Assembly (NCBI RefSeq): GCF_917563925.1
Contig: NZ_CAKJTJ010000004.1
Coordinates: forward strand, 88,683-152,682
Source of the DNA: Sutcliffiella rhizosphaerae
GTDB lineage: Bacteria > Bacillota > Bacilli > Bacillales > Bacillaceae_I
Direction of reading: 5' to 3'
DNA length: 64,000 nucleotides
Shown: one piece after another, positions 63,798 to 64,000 of the stretch
How positions within the stretch are numbered: the first letter of the stretch is position 1
How the letters are laid out: every line of letters starts with the position of its first letter
The notes under the pieces: generated by a model
Database searches by the model: none
What the model saw: the letters and a program-made list of their open reading frames with translations, nothing else
Told to the model about the DNA's origin: nothing
Position numbers and translations under genes: made by a program

Positions 63798-64000
63798 TTA
63801 TTGGTATTCCACCACAACCATATCCCAATATTTTATTTGTGGGATCGTAAATTCAATCGTTTTTCCCTTTTGCTTGAAATCTAGTTCTACTGCAGACCCG
63901 CTGTAAAAATCAGGAGAGGCAATCCATACTTTCTTTACCTTACCAGATGTTTCTGTTTCCACTTTCAAATCCTCTTGTATAGAAGGCTCCACTTGGGACC
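63798..64000 (-). CDS. C-terminal end of a possible GH66 glycoside hydrolase (partial)
   Basis: The frame runs off the right edge; 66 residues are visible, ending KVKKVWIASPDFYSG...IPQIKYWDMVVVEYQ. The ending KVWLASPDF...LP-LEYWDMVVVE is what I recall from the C-terminal beta domain of dextranase/cycloisomaltooligosaccharide glucanotransferase (GH66). It lies 57 bp before the YesM-type kinase and is probably in the same operon, pointing to alpha-glucan use. Recognition rests on a short tail. Confidence 0.5.
   Translation of the reverse strand, partial: SQVEPSIQEDLKVETETSGKVKKVWIASPDFYSGSAVELDFKQKGKTIEFTIPQIKYWDMVVVEYQ

Overview
The window looks like chromosomal DNA of a low-GC, endospore-forming member of the Bacillaceae. 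The signs are AT-rich DNA, strong AGGAGG-type ribosome binding sites, TTG/GTG starts, CotS/CotSA-type spore coat genes and genes of Bacillus type throughout. No rRNA, tRNA, phage, transposase or CRISPR array was found.

Layout: (1) 0-5.5 kb is a spore coat block. It holds the end of a glycosyltransferase, an operon of a CotSA-type glycosyltransferase, a CotS-type kinase-fold protein and two very acidic proteins, then a divergent second CotS-family gene and a Gly/His-rich repeat protein. Two sigma-K-like promoters face outward from the shared intergenic region. (2) 5.6-10.2 kb is an MMPL/RND transporter coupled to a secreted coiled-coil partner, with a divergent TetR regulator and candidate operators. 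(3) 10.3-23.7 kb is mixed: a frameshifted small membrane protein, a VanZ-like protein, an iron alcohol dehydrogenase, two chemoreceptors, an orphan ketosynthase translationally coupled to a sensor kinase, a gene remnant, a permuted papain-fold hydrolase and a 7TM diguanylate cyclase.

(4) 23.8-40.2 kb is the centrepiece, a bacterial microcompartment locus for ethanolamine use, entirely on the minus strand. Order of transcription: eutB2-eutC2 / eutW-eutV / eutH-eutS-eutP / eutA-eutB-eutC-eutL-eutE-eutM-pduL-unknown-eutN-second BMC shell gene / mdh. EutH imports ethanolamine, EutBC (reactivated by EutA) makes acetaldehyde and ammonia, EutE makes acetyl-CoA and PduL makes acetyl phosphate, inside a shell of EutS/L/M/N. 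The EutW kinase and the EutV ANTAR antiterminator appear to control the locus through at least two terminators that overlap small hairpins with A1/G4 hexaloops. eutWV has a perfect sigma-A consensus promoter. The locus has two diverged EutBC sets, and no eutT, eutQ, eutJ or eutG was seen.

(5) 40.3-50.6 kb has tandem lipoprotein paralogues, a phosphoesterase, a PadR operon, a 21-nt minisatellite, two 50-aa proteins behind a YHYH/Excalibur protein, a large surface protein broken by two lesions, and a HemF-type coproporphyrinogen oxidase whose Shine-Dalgarno is separated from its AUG by a hairpin. (6) 50.7-56.5 kb has a hydrolase, an Lsa/Vga-type ABC-F ATPase behind an attenuator with a 17-codon leader peptide, and an MFS exporter divergent from an XRE-TPR regulator with twin palindromic operators. 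(7) 56.5-64 kb is a sugar operon: the end of a possible GH66 enzyme, a YesM/YesN-type two-component system, a sugar-binding lipoprotein and two Gfo/Idh/MocA dehydrogenases.

All calls are by reading the sequence; no database search was possible.
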